This document shows positions 25,398 through 33,627 of a stretch of 64,000 bases of DNA, in pieces. The notes under the pieces are model-generated. The model saw nothing but the letters and a program-made list of their open reading frames with translations, was not told where the DNA came from and made no database searches. The stretch is taken from the IMG/VR virus record IMGVR_UViG_3300042391_000634, positions 1-64,000 of that record. One strand, 5' to 3'. This DNA is from a virus. Made by a program: the position numbers and the translations under genes. Each line of letters starts with the position of its first letter. Position 1 is the first letter of the stretch.

Positions 25398-25543
25398 TTC
25401 CGTAATACGTCACTTTGCCAGACAATATCACGTTGATAGAATACCCGTTCACAAAACTTGCCAAACAATATTAGAGAACTTTTGGGCCAAACACATTTGT
25501 CCGTCATACATTCGTTCCACTACGGTAATACATAAAACCTGAA

Positions 25544-25562
25544 GGGGACCCATAGGGTCCCC
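25544..25562 (+). terminator. GC-rich hairpin (GGGGACC family, copy 3)
   Basis: GGGGACCC-ATA-GGGTCCCC, preceded by CCTGAA as in copy 1. It could serve the minus-strand gene ending at 25590, but no T-run follows. Confidence 0.5.
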
Positions 25563-25589
25563 GTAATTATGATTAATGTGTAATACGTA

Positions 25590-26513
25590 TTAATAATCTA
25601 TACCGAAGTTCCCGAAACGAGTTCTTAGAAATGAACGGAATTCTGATTGTTCTTCTTCAGACAGAGGTGAATCCGAAGGAGAGTTCTTTTTACCATCAAC
25701 TATCTCCCACCCAAAATTGGCTGCAACCGTGAACTCAGGATGTAATACTTTGTCTTGTTTGTTGTATGAATTATAATCTTGATGAACAATAAACCCTGCC
25801 TTTTTAACGTCGTAATCACTCAACTCATATGTATGACCTTTCCAAGTTCCCTTTCTAAGAGCTAGAAATACTGTATGGGCTTTCTTAAGTAACTTCTTCA
25901 TATATGGTCCATAGTCATCCGAGAAGGTTGGAAGGTCTGTTGGGGATAATTTATATGTTGATAACAATAGTGACCTTGAAAATAATATATTACCAAGTGG
26001 ACGTGGAGCCGAAACCTTTGTGTTCCATATGTGGTTCTCCATCATGTCCTTTAAGTGAAATATACCCCTCAATGGAAATACATTGATACGTTGTATCTTA
26101 ATGTCATACATGTCCAACAAACTTGTTGGAAAGATAGACGGTTTATCCCTAAGGTCAGGATTAATCTTTATCAAACTATCCACAAAGTCCTCCATACATA
26201 TTGTTAACAAATTTGTTGGGATGACTGGTGTTGAATCCATGTTTGGCATAAAGTCAATATCACATGTAATCTCCCCCAGTACACCTTCTTTGAATCTTTC
26301 TGGTGTGAATGGTATCTCTTCTATACGGATTGAATTATGAATCTCACCCTCGGGAACGATTAGGGTCTTCCAAAAGATATGGTCACTTCTATATTTCTTC
26401 AGGGTCTGAACCAATTTCTCGTTGGACCTTCTTTCAGATTTGAGCTCATCGTTATCGGATGGGATATCTGAAGGTATTGTTTCGTCCTGTTCTCTTAGTT
26501 TACTTAATTTCAT
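25590..26513 (-). CDS. Leader-bearing protein with C-terminal KALxKG domain
   Basis: 307 aa from ATG 26513, chosen because the late-type motif lies just upstream. Leader MKLSKLREQDE (L-R-E) is a variant. Residues ~10-190 are unrelated to the repeat family. The C-terminal ~110 residues form one KALxKG domain (VFLALRKGTW ... YELSDYDV ... FGNFGIDY). Suggests the domain is a movable module joined to other bodies. Confidence 0.65.
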   Translation of the reverse strand: MKLSKLREQDETIPSDIPSDNDELKSERRSNEKLVQTLKKYRSDHIFWKTLIVPEGEIHNSIRIEEIPFTPERFKEGVLGEITCDIDFMPNMDSTPVIPTNLLTICMEDFVDSLIKINPDLRDKPSIFPTSLLDMYDIKIQRINVFPLRGIFHLKDMMENHIWNTKVSAPRPLGNILFSRSLLLSTYKLSPTDLPTFSDDYGPYMKKLLKKAHTVFLALRKGTWKGHTYELSDYDVKKAGFIVHQDYNSYNKQDKVLHPEFTVAANFGWEIVDGKKNSPSDSPLSEEEQSEFRSFLRTRFGNFGIDY

Positions 26514-26516
26514 GTA

Positions 26517-26526
26517 TATAAATATT
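26517..26526 (-). promoter_or_regulatory. Late-type motif AATATTTATA (minus strand)
   Basis: Read on the minus strand, 3 bases before ATG 26513. Confidence 0.55.
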
Positions 26527-26635
26527 GCCAAACAATATTGACAGTGGATTCCTCCTCAAGGTTTATTTTTTTGCCAAACAATATTCGAGTCATCGTCTTC
26601 TGAGTTACTTTACTATTGACTGTCTACTGTAAACA

Positions 26636-26661
26636 ATAAACCCCCCACAATAGTGGAGGGC
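26636..26661 (-). terminator. Terminator of the AP2-like gene
   Basis: On the minus strand CCCTCCAC-TATT-GTGGGGGG, then TTTATT. Confidence 0.65.
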
Positions 26662-26687
26662 TTACTATTGTCGTCCTATTGGGACAA

Positions 26688-26891
26688 TTACGCCGCTAAC
26701 AATTGGTTACGGTATGTAATTGCTGTTCTCTTGTTAGAGAAGTTCTTGCTGTGTTTAGTTCCTTCTACTGATACACGAACACGGTAGCTGTTACCATCAA
26801 AGTATACATTGTTAGAAACTGGCACATAAGTTGTCTTGGTGCGACGGGTTGTTTTTGTTGTTTTCATCTTACTGAATTTAAATTTTAACAT
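26688..26891 (-). CDS. Small AP2-like DNA-binding protein
   Basis: 67 aa. After a Thr/Lys/Arg-rich start comes a three-strand plus helix unit: NNVYFDGNSYRVRV ... KHSKNFSNKRTAITYRNQLL, resembling AP2/integrase-type arm domains. The start may be the second Met (26867), which would remove the FKF-like MLKFKFSK. Possible regulator of the repeat-rich block next to it. Confidence 0.6.
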   Translation of the reverse strand: MLKFKFSKMKTTKTTRRTKTTYVPVSNNVYFDGNSYRVRVSVEGTKHSKNFSNKRTAITYRNQLLAA

Positions 26892-27008
26892 TATTGATTA
26901 TATTAAAATATAAAAAAATAAATCCGTAAAAAAAAATAAACGGCAACTATTTTTTCTTTTTCCCAGTAATTGTTTTGCCAAACAACATCCCGAATCCACA
27001 GTGGAACC

Positions 27009-27155
27009 TTAACTTCTTCTTATATAATCATACCACTCCTCACCCCATCTCTCCTCCATATAGATGAAGTGACCTTTTCTTTCCTCAGTATTAAACATTA
27101 AATACCCTTTAAAGTAATCCTTATACCACCGTAGTTTTCTTTTAAACCTTATCAT
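27009..27155 (-). CDS. 48-aa basic aromatic protein
   Basis: Starts MIRFKRKLRWYKDYF and ends WYDYIRRS. Overlaps the upstream gene's end by 14 bases. Aromatic and charged; function unknown. Confidence 0.5.
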   Translation of the reverse strand: MIRFKRKLRWYKDYFKGYLMFNTEERKGHFIYMEERWGEEWYDYIRRS

Positions 27156-27324
27156 GGTATGTTACATTTACGGTTACCTCATCTAATTTAAATGTATCAT
27201 AGAACTTCTCTAAGACATCTATCTTAGCAAGACCTGTTTCTTCAGGTTCTTGGTAGTAGTGGATGTGTTTCTTAATCTTCTTAATCTCATCCGTAATCCA
27301 TAGTTTAACAAATTGGTCATTCAT
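27142..27324 (-). CDS. 60-aa small protein
   Basis: Starts MNDQFVKLWITDEIKK; helix then beta strands (EVTVNVTYHDKV). Overlaps neighbours at both ends, so it is part of a coupled run. Confidence 0.6.
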   Translation of the reverse strand: MNDQFVKLWITDEIKKIKKHIHYYQEPEETGLAKIDVLEKFYDTFKLDEVTVNVTYHDKV

Positions 27325-27643
27325 TTTCTAATAGTTTATATTGTTTATCACCAATAGTATCCAAGATATATGCCACCTCTACTATATCTTCCAAGTCGTA
27401 AGTGGATAGGTCATCGAACTCATCACCATATGGTGTGGTACCTGTTAAGTATTGTCCATCAGACATTGTCTTAACTATGTATGGGACCTTGACCATTGAC
27501 GCGTCGTAGGTATTCTCCTCCGTTACATACACTGTGAACGGGTTGGTAAACTCTATGGTTTCATCAAGTTTGAATAGATTCTCTATCTCATTGCAGAACT
27601 TGGTCTTCAGGTTCTTTACTTCTTCCCTTGAGTTGTAGTTCAT
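27317..27643 (-). CDS. Small acidic protein
   Basis: 108 aa from ATG 27643, one base after the upstream stop. Acidic C-terminal half (EFDDLSTYDLEDIVEVAY). Function unknown. Confidence 0.65.
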   Translation of the reverse strand: MNYNSREEVKNLKTKFCNEIENLFKLDETIEFTNPFTVYVTEENTYDASMVKVPYIVKTMSDGQYLTGTTPYGDEFDDLSTYDLEDIVEVAYILDTIGDKQYKLLENE

Positions 27644-27644
27644 A

Positions 27645-28016
27645 TTATTTAATATTAAGTTTGTGGTCAATTGAATATATTTCTTTTATCTTGGACCCAT
27701 CCATATTCACACCATCCTTATTCCAAAACGGTAGGACTCTTGGATTATACTTCACCTGTTGTCCATTGTCGGGGATGAAGTCCTCAGTTCTAATATCGAT
27801 GGTGTCACATAGAACCCACGCACATACCACCTTGTGTTCCCCATTTAATATCTTCATTGCTGTGGTCCTACTATTCTTAAGGACACAATCCTTCATTACC
27901 AACTGAACATCATATGGACTGTAGTATTTGGTATATCCATTTAGGTATTGGACCTTCCACTTCATATAGTTCTCACCTCTCCCGAGGTTGAACCTAACCT
28001 TGATTTTCTTTCCCAT
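27645..28016 (-). CDS. Small protein of the early-type block
   Basis: 123 aa from ATG 28016, starting MGKKIKVRFNLGRGENYMKW. Beta-rich with KYYSPYDVQLVMKDC. Resembles small hypothetical phage proteins built on a 'YxxPxxxxLxxxxCxL' core. No function known to me. Confidence 0.6.
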   Translation of the reverse strand: MGKKIKVRFNLGRGENYMKWKVQYLNGYTKYYSPYDVQLVMKDCVLKNSRTTAMKILNGEHKVVCAWVLCDTIDIRTEDFIPDNGQQVKYNPRVLPFWNKDGVNMDGSKIKEIYSIDHKLNIK

Positions 28017-28017
28017 A

Positions 28018-28659
28018 TTAATCTTCAGTTTCTTCGTCACAACAATAAACACATTCCCCATCTTCTTCTAAGTCACCTCCACATACTCCACATACATCAC
28101 TCTCGTCCTCATCTTCATCTAAGAGGTCTCTGTCGGAGTTACCAAGATAAGTTATCCTGATTCCTACAATCTTTTCTTTATCCATCATAACCTCCATAGG
28201 ATATTGTCCATCTCCAATACCTGATGAGGTTACCACACCCGTGTCATACGAACCAAATTGGTCCTTATGTATTGTGAACTGACACATCTTCTCATACCAC
28301 TTATCACCACCATCTCTAAAAGGTATTTCGAACGGTTGGTCAAGTGTGGGTGTTGTAATACCTTCTGCTATTTCATCGTTACGGTAACTTGTCATACAGA
28401 AGATTCCACACTGACCTGAGTCAACACCACATTCACTGTGGTCTTCCCACTCAAGTGATACACCATCGTCGGTTATGGATTCGTGAAGTATTGTAATACC
28501 TGATACACGAACACCCCAACCTGTTCCTTCGTCGGACTTTTCAACTTCGACATTGTAGAGACCGGGTAATACATTATCTAATTTGGTTTGACACCAAGTA
28601 TCCAATGAGTAACAAGGATCGGATACCATTACATTTTCGGAGAGAGTAATTTGATTCAT
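28018..28659 (-). CDS. DUF4241-like protein with C-terminal zinc ribbon
   Basis: 213 aa. VMVSDPCYSLDTWC near the start and GVDSGQCGIFC near residue 95 resemble a family of phage and bacterial proteins of unknown function. The C-terminus, after an acidic stretch, is a zinc ribbon (CGVCGGDL...CVYCC). First gene of its operon. Confidence 0.65.
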   Translation of the reverse strand: MNQITLSENVMVSDPCYSLDTWCQTKLDNVLPGLYNVEVEKSDEGTGWGVRVSGITILHESITDDGVSLEWEDHSECGVDSGQCGIFCMTSYRNDEIAEGITTPTLDQPFEIPFRDGGDKWYEKMCQFTIHKDQFGSYDTGVVTSSGIGDGQYPMEVMMDKEKIVGIRITYLGNSDRDLLDEDEDESDVCGVCGGDLEEDGECVYCCDEETED

Positions 28660-28677
28660 AGTTTTAAGTTTAGGATG

Positions 28678-28708
28678 TAAAGTTAATAAAGATTTAGAAT
28701 ATCACAAA
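28678..28708 (-). promoter_or_regulatory. Bacteroidota-type promoter
   Basis: Minus strand TTTG (28705-28708) running into TGATATTC, 19 bases, TAACTTTA (28678-28685). Confidence 0.65.
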
Positions 28709-28709
28709 T

Positions 28710-29210
28710 TTATTTGGAATATATTTTCTTATAGTTATCCACATTTTCTTCTATCTCATATCTCATTACTGTGGATATCTTGTCATACACTCGGTCCATG
28801 AATAACTCATTGCCAGACAATATCGTCACGTCTGCTGTTCCTTCGGGGAAGTATAAATCTATTGGGTCTATAAGAACCCTTACTTCATTAATATCATTAT
28901 CCGACCTGAAGAATGGACAACGACCATACACATAAGTGTTCCTAACAGTGTAGAGTTTAACACACTCTTTCATGTTAGTTAAAGCTCTAATCTGCATAAT
29001 GATTACTTCTAAGTTAGCCAACTGTTGAATGTCCATCTTATGTTTCGAAACCTTGGTTCTATATTCTGTTACAAAGTCTGCCAAACAATATTCGCCTGGC
29101 CCGTCTGTGTTATCACTTCTTGTTATGAACTGGTCATAGGAACTCCTTTCTTTAGAGGTCCCTACAATATTTACAAATACTCCTTCGGTGGTTTTATTTA
29201 CCCTACCCAT
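28710..29210 (-). CDS. Hypothetical early-type protein
   Basis: 166 aa, starting MGRVNKTTEGVFVNIVG. Two interspersed-repeat copies (28809 and 29079) fall inside the reading frame as TILSGNELF and EYCLADFV. No recognised family. Confidence 0.65.
   Translation of the reverse strand: MGRVNKTTEGVFVNIVGTSKERSSYDQFITRSDNTDGPGEYCLADFVTEYRTKVSKHKMDIQQLANLEVIIMQIRALTNMKECVKLYTVRNTYVYGRCPFFRSDNDINEVRVLIDPIDLYFPEGTADVTILSGNELFMDRVYDKISTVMRYEIEENVDNYKKIYSK
28735..28743 (+). promoter_or_regulatory. DnaA-box sequence TTATCCACA
   Basis: Perfect match upstream of the promoter at 28678-28708, as at 16682 and 40255. It lies within the 3' end of the gene at 28710. Confidence 0.5.
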
Positions 29211-29437
29211 GTTTTCTTATTTAAAATGTTAAAAAATGCTTCAGTTATTTTGCCAAACCAATTCGACCTGGAGACTCTGGCTGGTCGACCAGAAAAAACC
29301 CTGGTGTTAAAATCGTTCCCTCCATAGTATGGAGTTGGTTTTCTATATGCACTTGCCACACCATATTGGCGGCACCACTCGTCTTGAGGTGGTTGTTTTT
29401 CAGGGTAAGTAGTCTTACTCACTTTAGGATTCGACAT
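29198..29437 (-). CDS. Small Arg/Pro-rich protein
   Basis: 79 aa, starting MSNPKVSKTTYPEKQPPQ. Basic, with Tyr/Gly-rich middle. Overlaps both neighbours (13-14 bases). Function unknown. Confidence 0.6.
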   Translation of the reverse strand: MSNPKVSKTTYPEKQPPQDEWCRQYGVASAYRKPTPYYGGNDFNTRVFSGRPARVSRSNWFGKITEAFFNILNKKTWVG

Positions 29438-30035
29438 TGCTTTCTTTTGTTTCGTTATATAATCTTGTTAATTCTTTCTTGTCTTCGTATGATACGAACA
29501 TATATTGGTTAAGGAAGTCTTCTAATGACATCTCTTCGCCCGAGATACTATCTAAACTATAGTCCACTTCAGACCAAAACTCATCTTTAGATAAAATATA
29601 CATTCCCTCAAGGAAACCAAACTCTTGGTCAAAGACATCCAACTCACCATCTTGCCAAGTAAATGTTGTCTCACCTGTAAATCCTACCCCACCTTCAGAG
29701 TAGTAGATGTGTCCATTCACCTGATACATTTTGCACAGATTCTCCATAAAAGGAATGGGAGGACTCCAAGCTGTTTCACAACTAAAAGATATTTCATCTT
29801 TGTTTAATGTAAATGCGTGTCTATCATATGAGATATCCCATTTAGTTCCAAACCAATTTACATTAGTATCATACCATTTCTCTTTGTAATCACCTTCAGA
29901 CATATAGGATGGAATACCTATTAGAGATTTAAACACATCATCATTCTCCTTAAGATTCTTAAGAACAGCGGTGAGGGCTTTAATAGTTCCCTCATTACCG
30001 CTGATTGTAATATTGTTATTGCACCAATTTGGCAT
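29424..30035 (-). CDS. Api92/YubB-like ferredoxin-fold protein (DUF1281-type)
   Basis: 203 aa from ATG 30035. MPNWCNNNITISGNEGTIK is the hallmark start of this phage and plasmid family; WFGTKWDISYD and SFSCETAWSPPIPFMENLC follow in the expected order. Function unknown even in characterised phages. Start chosen by the family N-terminus. Confidence 0.8.
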   Translation of the reverse strand: MPNWCNNNITISGNEGTIKALTAVLKNLKENDDVFKSLIGIPSYMSEGDYKEKWYDTNVNWFGTKWDISYDRHAFTLNKDEISFSCETAWSPPIPFMENLCKMYQVNGHIYYSEGGVGFTGETTFTWQDGELDVFDQEFGFLEGMYILSKDEFWSEVDYSLDSISGEEMSLEDFLNQYMFVSYEDKKELTRLYNETKESNVES

Positions 30036-30036
30036 A

Positions 30037-30285
30037 TTATAAGAATTTAGTTTTATCGTAGAAGTTATTGTCGAGAGCTTTCTTAATCCCACTAATTAAA
30101 TGACATCTTGGTTCGGTGTCATACACTTCAGGATATTTAACCTTAATTTTCTCTCTTGCGGTATCAAACATAGTTTCGATTACTTCGGGAGTAACTCCTT
30201 TACCTTTTTCAATAAACTTCACAATTTTATTTAATTGTGTTTGACAAGCTGTATCACCAGCTTTACTATACATTTCAAAACTCAT
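30037..30285 (-). CDS. Small helical protein
   Basis: 82 aa, starting MSFEMYSKAGDTACQTQLNK; helical throughout. Lies one base upstream of the Api92-like gene in the same operon. Confidence 0.65.
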   Translation of the reverse strand: MSFEMYSKAGDTACQTQLNKIVKFIEKGKGVTPEVIETMFDTAREKIKVKYPEVYDTEPRCHLISGIKKALDNNFYDKTKFL

Positions 30286-30291
30286 AGTATT

Positions 30292-30888
30292 TTAGTTTTC
30301 TTGTTCTTGTTTAAAATCATTTAGGAACTCACTCTCTAATGGTAAGTTATTCAAATCATATTTCTTTATCAACTTGATTGGATAATACTCACTTTCTTTA
30401 TCGGTTAGATTAAAGAACCTGTCCTCTATGGTTAATGGATTTTTATTAAAACCCTCGTAAACCTCTAATACATTCTTATCCAAATCTACAAGATATGCCC
30501 ACTCACAGAATAAACTATCACCTGCGAAGTCGGTGCTATCAGTAATCCATATCTCATCTTCTTCACCATTCATAATCATTTCAAGAATTTTAGCTCCATT
30601 GTCTCTTGTTAGATAAGGATACTTTTCCTGATACAATTTTGACTGGTCTCCATCCATCCAACCATTCTCACATCCAATAGACTTTAGCCACTTGCTAATT
30701 TCTTTTTCTTTACTACCATTCATAAACTTGACCTTACTTAATTTCTTCTTGAAGTCGTCCAAGTTGTTTGTTGATAAAAAGTCTAATACGACAACACCAT
30801 TACCTGATGGGTATCCATCCCATTGTCCGTATTGAGCTACCTTTGTTTCTCCATTGGAGATTACCATTGTTAAGTTTCTTGTTCCCAT
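30292..30888 (-). CDS. Conserved phage-type protein (MGTRNLT family)
   Basis: 198 aa from ATG 30888. The start MGTRNLTMVISNGETKVAQ followed by YGQWDGYPSGNG is a recurrent signature of phage and bacterial hypothetical proteins. Contains an acidic DSTDFAGDSLFCEWAYLVDL segment. Biochemical role unknown. Confidence 0.75.
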   Translation of the reverse strand: MGTRNLTMVISNGETKVAQYGQWDGYPSGNGVVVLDFLSTNNLDDFKKKLSKVKFMNGSKEKEISKWLKSIGCENGWMDGDQSKLYQEKYPYLTRDNGAKILEMIMNGEEDEIWITDSTDFAGDSLFCEWAYLVDLDKNVLEVYEGFNKNPLTIEDRFFNLTDKESEYYPIKLIKKYDLNNLPLESEFLNDFKQEQEN

Positions 30889-30906
30889 TTTTATAAGTTT
30901 AGGATA

Positions 30907-30937
30907 CAAAGATAATCATTATATCATTACACACAAA
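30907..30937 (-). promoter_or_regulatory. Bacteroidota-type promoter
   Basis: Minus strand TTTG (30934-30937), 19 bases, TATCTTTG (30907-30914). Confidence 0.75.
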
Positions 30938-31187
30938 CTTTTTTTGTTAAAATTTTGCTAAAGGATTTTAAATTTCTCACAGACATGCATCTGGTTGATA
31001 TTGTTTGGCAACGTTTGCGCTGGTAAATGCTGCAAATGCGCTCAGGGGGTATTTGTTTGGCAAAATCTTGGTATTGATAATCAATGAGTTATGTTTTGCC
31101 AAACAATATCTGTCTGGTGTGCCTGGTGATTTTTCTGGTAAAACTGGTGAATTGGCTGGTGCGAAGCAACATTGGCACATGCGAAGC
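30938..31187. repeat. Intergenic repeat module 1
   Basis: GTTAAAATTTTGCTA (30946), GATATTGTTTGGCA (30997), TTTGTTTGGCAAAA (31052) and TTTTGCCAAACAATATC (31094), separated by divergent GC-richer segments, including CTGGTG-rich stretches and two GCGAAGCAA. Confidence 0.65.
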
Positions 31188-31217
31188 AAAAAAAATCCCC
31201 CGTATTTCTACGAGGGA
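31187..31217 (-). terminator. Terminator of the gene at 31252
   Basis: Minus strand CCCTCGTA-GAAA-TACGGGGG, then a T-run. Nearly the same sequence ends the genes at 33932 and 37306. Confidence 0.8.
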
Positions 31218-31251
31218 CTGAACTAAACTTACGAACCCACCTATCTAAAAC

Positions 31252-31428
31252 TTACTTACTTTGTAATACGTCTTTTAATAATCTGAAAGAACCTTTGATT
31301 ATAGTTGTCTCTTTAATTGCATCATCTATTGATTTAAAACTCTTGTGTAATACGAAAGTCTTACCATCATTAGAATACCAAACATCGTATGTGTTTTTAC
31401 TTTGGGATAAAATAATCTTCGTTGTCAT
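31252..31428 (-). CDS. 58-aa small protein
   Basis: Starts MTTKIILSQSKNTYDVWYS; a small beta-beta-alpha protein (SFKSIDDAIKETTII). Two TGTAATACG repeats fall in frame (as VLH and VLQ), so repeats and coding sequence overlap. Confidence 0.6.
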   Translation of the reverse strand: MTTKIILSQSKNTYDVWYSNDGKTFVLHKSFKSIDDAIKETTIIKGSFRLLKDVLQSK

Positions 31429-31451
31429 AATAATACGGATTGATTAAGATG

Positions 31452-31482
31452 TAAAGGTAATACATTTTATATTACAAACAAA
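31452..31482 (-). promoter_or_regulatory. Bacteroidota-type promoter
   Basis: Minus strand TTTG (31479-31482), 19 bases, TACCTTTA (31452-31459). Confidence 0.6.
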
Positions 31483-31566
31483 AAAATTTAATTATAAACA
31501 TTATTTTTCCACATTTATTTTTGCCAGACAACATCCCTCAGGGGCCTTACATCTTGTCATACAGCA

Positions 31567-31600
31567 AATAAAAATGGGTATCATTTCTGACACCCATTCT
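31567..31600 (-). terminator. Terminator of the 31641-32956 operon
   Basis: Minus strand AATGGGTGTCAGAAATGATACCCATT followed by TTTATT. Confidence 0.7.
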
Positions 31601-31640
31601 ATAACAAACACTACTATATTGAACACTTCTATATAATATA

Positions 31641-31925
31641 CTAAATATTTTCCACTTTATCAACTTTGTTGGAATAAACCTCCAATACATCACCCAACTG
31701 ATTCATATTGTATATTTCAGCCGTCGACTCTCCACCATTTTCACTTGGGTCTAATGTTTCTTTGACACCATCTATTTCTTCCCAACTGATTTCATCGAGG
31801 TCTCCCGATTCATACATTTCTTTGGCAATCTTCACGGCTTGGTTTAAGTCCTCAGCTTTAACTTCAAAGTCGGTTCTCATCCACGTGGTAATCTTTTGGT
31901 CTATAAAGAATTCAAATGTTTTCAT
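31641..31925 (-). CDS. Small acidic protein
   Basis: 94 aa, starting MKTFEFFIDQKITTWM, then an acidic helical body. Resembles the common small 'F-x-V-x-A-x-x-x-x-A' phage proteins. The MKTFEFF start is only superficially like the FKF tag (Glu instead of Lys). Confidence 0.65.
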   Translation of the reverse strand: MKTFEFFIDQKITTWMRTDFEVKAEDLNQAVKIAKEMYESGDLDEISWEEIDGVKETLDPSENGGESTAEIYNMNQLGDVLEVYSNKVDKVENI

Positions 31926-31927
31926 TG

Positions 31928-32110
31928 TTACTTATTTAATTCGTTAATTAATGTGATATCAGCTTCGGACATTTCATCTACCATTACTTTACTTAACTCG
32001 TCGAGATGTTTGCCAGAGAATTTGTCATACCCACCCATTTGGTATTTGGGATAAACAATTTTTGTTTCGGTGTCGATTACAGATGCAACTGATTTTAATT
32101 CTACTATCAT
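31928..32110 (-). CDS. 60-aa small protein
   Basis: Starts MIVELKSVASVIDTETKIVY; Asp/Glu-rich helix at the end (LSKVMVDEMSEADITLINEL). Two bases from its downstream partner. Function unknown. Confidence 0.65.
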   Translation of the reverse strand: MIVELKSVASVIDTETKIVYPKYQMGGYDKFSGKHLDELSKVMVDEMSEADITLINELNK

Positions 32111-32115
32111 GTTAA

Positions 32116-32316
32116 TTAATTTAATTTTCTTATTGACATATAATTTTCTAATTCATCCAAAGAAATACGACCATCGTTAGAACTATAATAACCTTGTAGT
32201 TCGTATCGTTTTTTCCATTTATCAAATGCCTCAAATGCTTTTTTCTTTGAGGGGTAATATGGTTTATCGAACTCAATCGTAAACCCGTCGGGGGATAATA
32301 CTTGATACTTTATCAT
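32116..32316 (-). CDS. 66-aa small protein
   Basis: Starts MIKYQVLSPDGFTIEF, then KKKAFEAFDKWKKRYELQGY and a short EF-like end. Similar one-domain proteins are frequent in phage early regions. Start overlaps the upstream stop. Confidence 0.65.
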   Translation of the reverse strand: MIKYQVLSPDGFTIEFDKPYYPSKKKAFEAFDKWKKRYELQGYYSSNDGRISLDELENYMSIRKLN

Positions 32317-32645
32317 AGTCCTGCGTTTTTAATTATACAATCTAATTTATATTCAAACTCTTGGGTCATACCCTCAATGTCATACACCCTTTTAGTTTCA
32401 TCGTCGTCGGGATGATAAAATGAGATGTCCACTTTAATTACATTTTCATTGGTTTTTTTAACCATTGTTTGTGAATATTCGGTTTCGTGTTTAGTGTCCA
32501 TATGTTGAGAACCACTAAATCTATTTTGTGAATGAACAACTACAACTTGGTGAGGACCTACCGGTTCCCAACCATCGTTAATTTTATTACCAACTACTAC
32601 TGAAAGTCCTTCGGGACTACTTGATGCTACGATTTTATATTCCAT
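32313..32645 (-). CDS. DUF1737-like protein
   Basis: 110 aa. YKIVASSSPEGLSVVVGNKI followed by DGWEPVGPHQV and later YSQTMVK is the DUF1737 pattern (a small beta-alpha-beta unit that usually ends in 'YxQAMVK'). The C-terminal ~40 residues are an extension. Confidence 0.75.
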   Translation of the reverse strand: MEYKIVASSSPEGLSVVVGNKINDGWEPVGPHQVVVVHSQNRFSGSQHMDTKHETEYSQTMVKKTNENVIKVDISFYHPDDDETKRVYDIEGMTQEFEYKLDCIIKNAGL

Positions 32646-32650
32646 TTGAT

Positions 32651-32956
32651 TTAATTCATCATTAAGTTAAAAAATTTGATACCTAACTCTTGTAATTCTT
32701 TACACTTTCTTTTTTTTACTACTTCATCACGAACGTACATTGACTTATCGGATGTAATACCTAAGTCCATCATAGAAAAGAAGTGTTCCCACTTACCACC
32801 AACGAATAACTCACCTGTAAATCTTTCAAGTGCATTGTAACATTCGTAGGTCATTTTTAATTTAACCCCATTAACTTTCGGTTCTTGTATTACTAACACA
32901 TCGTGGGATGTATCCCTTGTGTGTGATTTACTTTCGTAGATTACTTTATTTTTCAT
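32651..32956 (-). CDS. Small early-type protein
   Basis: 101 aa, starting MKNKVIYESKSHTRDTSH. Beta-rich first half with a WEHFFSMMDLGI segment. A -7-like TATCTTTG lies at 32986-32993 on the minus strand; the -33 box is weak. Confidence 0.65.
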   Translation of the reverse strand: MKNKVIYESKSHTRDTSHDVLVIQEPKVNGVKLKMTYECYNALERFTGELFVGGKWEHFFSMMDLGITSDKSMYVRDEVVKKRKCKELQELGIKFFNLMMN

Positions 32957-33025
32957 TTGTGATAGTTTTAAATTGATTTAGATTACAAAGATAATTTAAT
33001 ATTGTGTTAGGGAAATGTTAAAGTG

Positions 33026-33244
33026 TTAACGATATAAGGTAACATAATCACCAAAATACTTTTCAAAAACATTTAATAAGTTTTCGTAATCACCTTTCAT
33101 CATTTCAGATTGAATTACTTTACCATCCAAACCTAATTGTTTTGCAAACTTGGATGCCATACCAATTAATACAAATGCGTTTCCATCGGGACCAGTTAGG
33201 TCGATTTCAATTCCTGATTTTTTTTCGTTGATTGACTTTATCAT
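33026..33244 (-). CDS. 72-aa conserved small phage-type protein
   Basis: Starts MIKSINEKKSGIEIDLTGPD, then GNAFVLIGMASKFAKQLGL and GDYENLLNVFEKYFGDYV. This GNAF...GDYxxLL arrangement recurs in many large phages. Function unknown. Confidence 0.7.
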   Translation of the reverse strand: MIKSINEKKSGIEIDLTGPDGNAFVLIGMASKFAKQLGLDGKVIQSEMMKGDYENLLNVFEKYFGDYVTLYR

Positions 33245-33247
33245 AAC

Positions 33248-33577
33248 TTAATTTTTATTTTTGTTTATAATTTTTTTCTCAAACCATTGTTTCATTGTTA
33301 ATGGTGTTAGGGCATCGGATAAATCAGTTAGAATATATTCTCCTGATTTAATTTTAGTTTCAGTTTCTTTTTTCGATTCCCCCAAAAATTGATTCCTATA
33401 CTTTCCCGTTGTCTTGGAATAATTCCAATAGGTCTCATCCAAATAAACTCTCCCGTCTTCAATCTTTACAATAATACTTTCGTAGGACTGAAAGATTCTT
33501 AAACTTTCGTTTCTAATTACAATCTGATTGGGAACTTTGTTCCCGTTCGAACTTGTTAAATTTCTAATTGTTGTCAT
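33248..33577 (-). CDS. Small conserved phage-type protein
   Basis: 109 aa from ATG 33577. Contains IFQSYESIIVKIEDGRVYLD and WNYSKTTGKYRNQFLG, a pattern recurrent in phage hypothetical proteins. The start was chosen because the upstream in-frame Met lies in the promoter. Confidence 0.7.
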   Translation of the reverse strand: MTTIRNLTSSNGNKVPNQIVIRNESLRIFQSYESIIVKIEDGRVYLDETYWNYSKTTGKYRNQFLGESKKETETKIKSGEYILTDLSDALTPLTMKQWFEKKIINKNKN

Positions 33578-33595
33578 ATTATTTGATTTAGGATA

Positions 33596-33627
33596 CAAAG
33601 ATAATTCATTTTAAATTATACTACAAA
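33596..33627 (-). promoter_or_regulatory. Bacteroidota-type promoter
   Basis: Minus strand TTTG (33624-33627), 20 bases, TATCTTTG (33596-33603). Confidence 0.75.

Larger units (their letters stand above)
24774..25589. other. Non-coding island with repeated hairpins
   Basis: About 816 bases without a credible gene. The edges carry near-identical CCTGAAGGGGACC hairpins (24782-24798 and 25544-25562); an inverted relative lies at 25192-25208. Inside: 23-base tandem units from 24803, hairpin CCGACATCCGTGTCGG at 24866, a DnaA-box sequence at 25389, and TGTAATACG and GCCAAACAATAT repeats between 25263 and 25590. Confidence 0.6.

Noticed and set aside
25286-25542. Overlapping short open frames on both strands inside the 24.8-25.6 kb island
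   Set aside because: No promoter or family signature, overlap with hairpins and repeat copies, and composition unlike neighbouring genes.
31641-31925. Additional FKF-tag member (MKTFEFF)
   Set aside because: Glu replaces the conserved Lys, the gene is in the early-type block, and the rest fits a common small phage protein.
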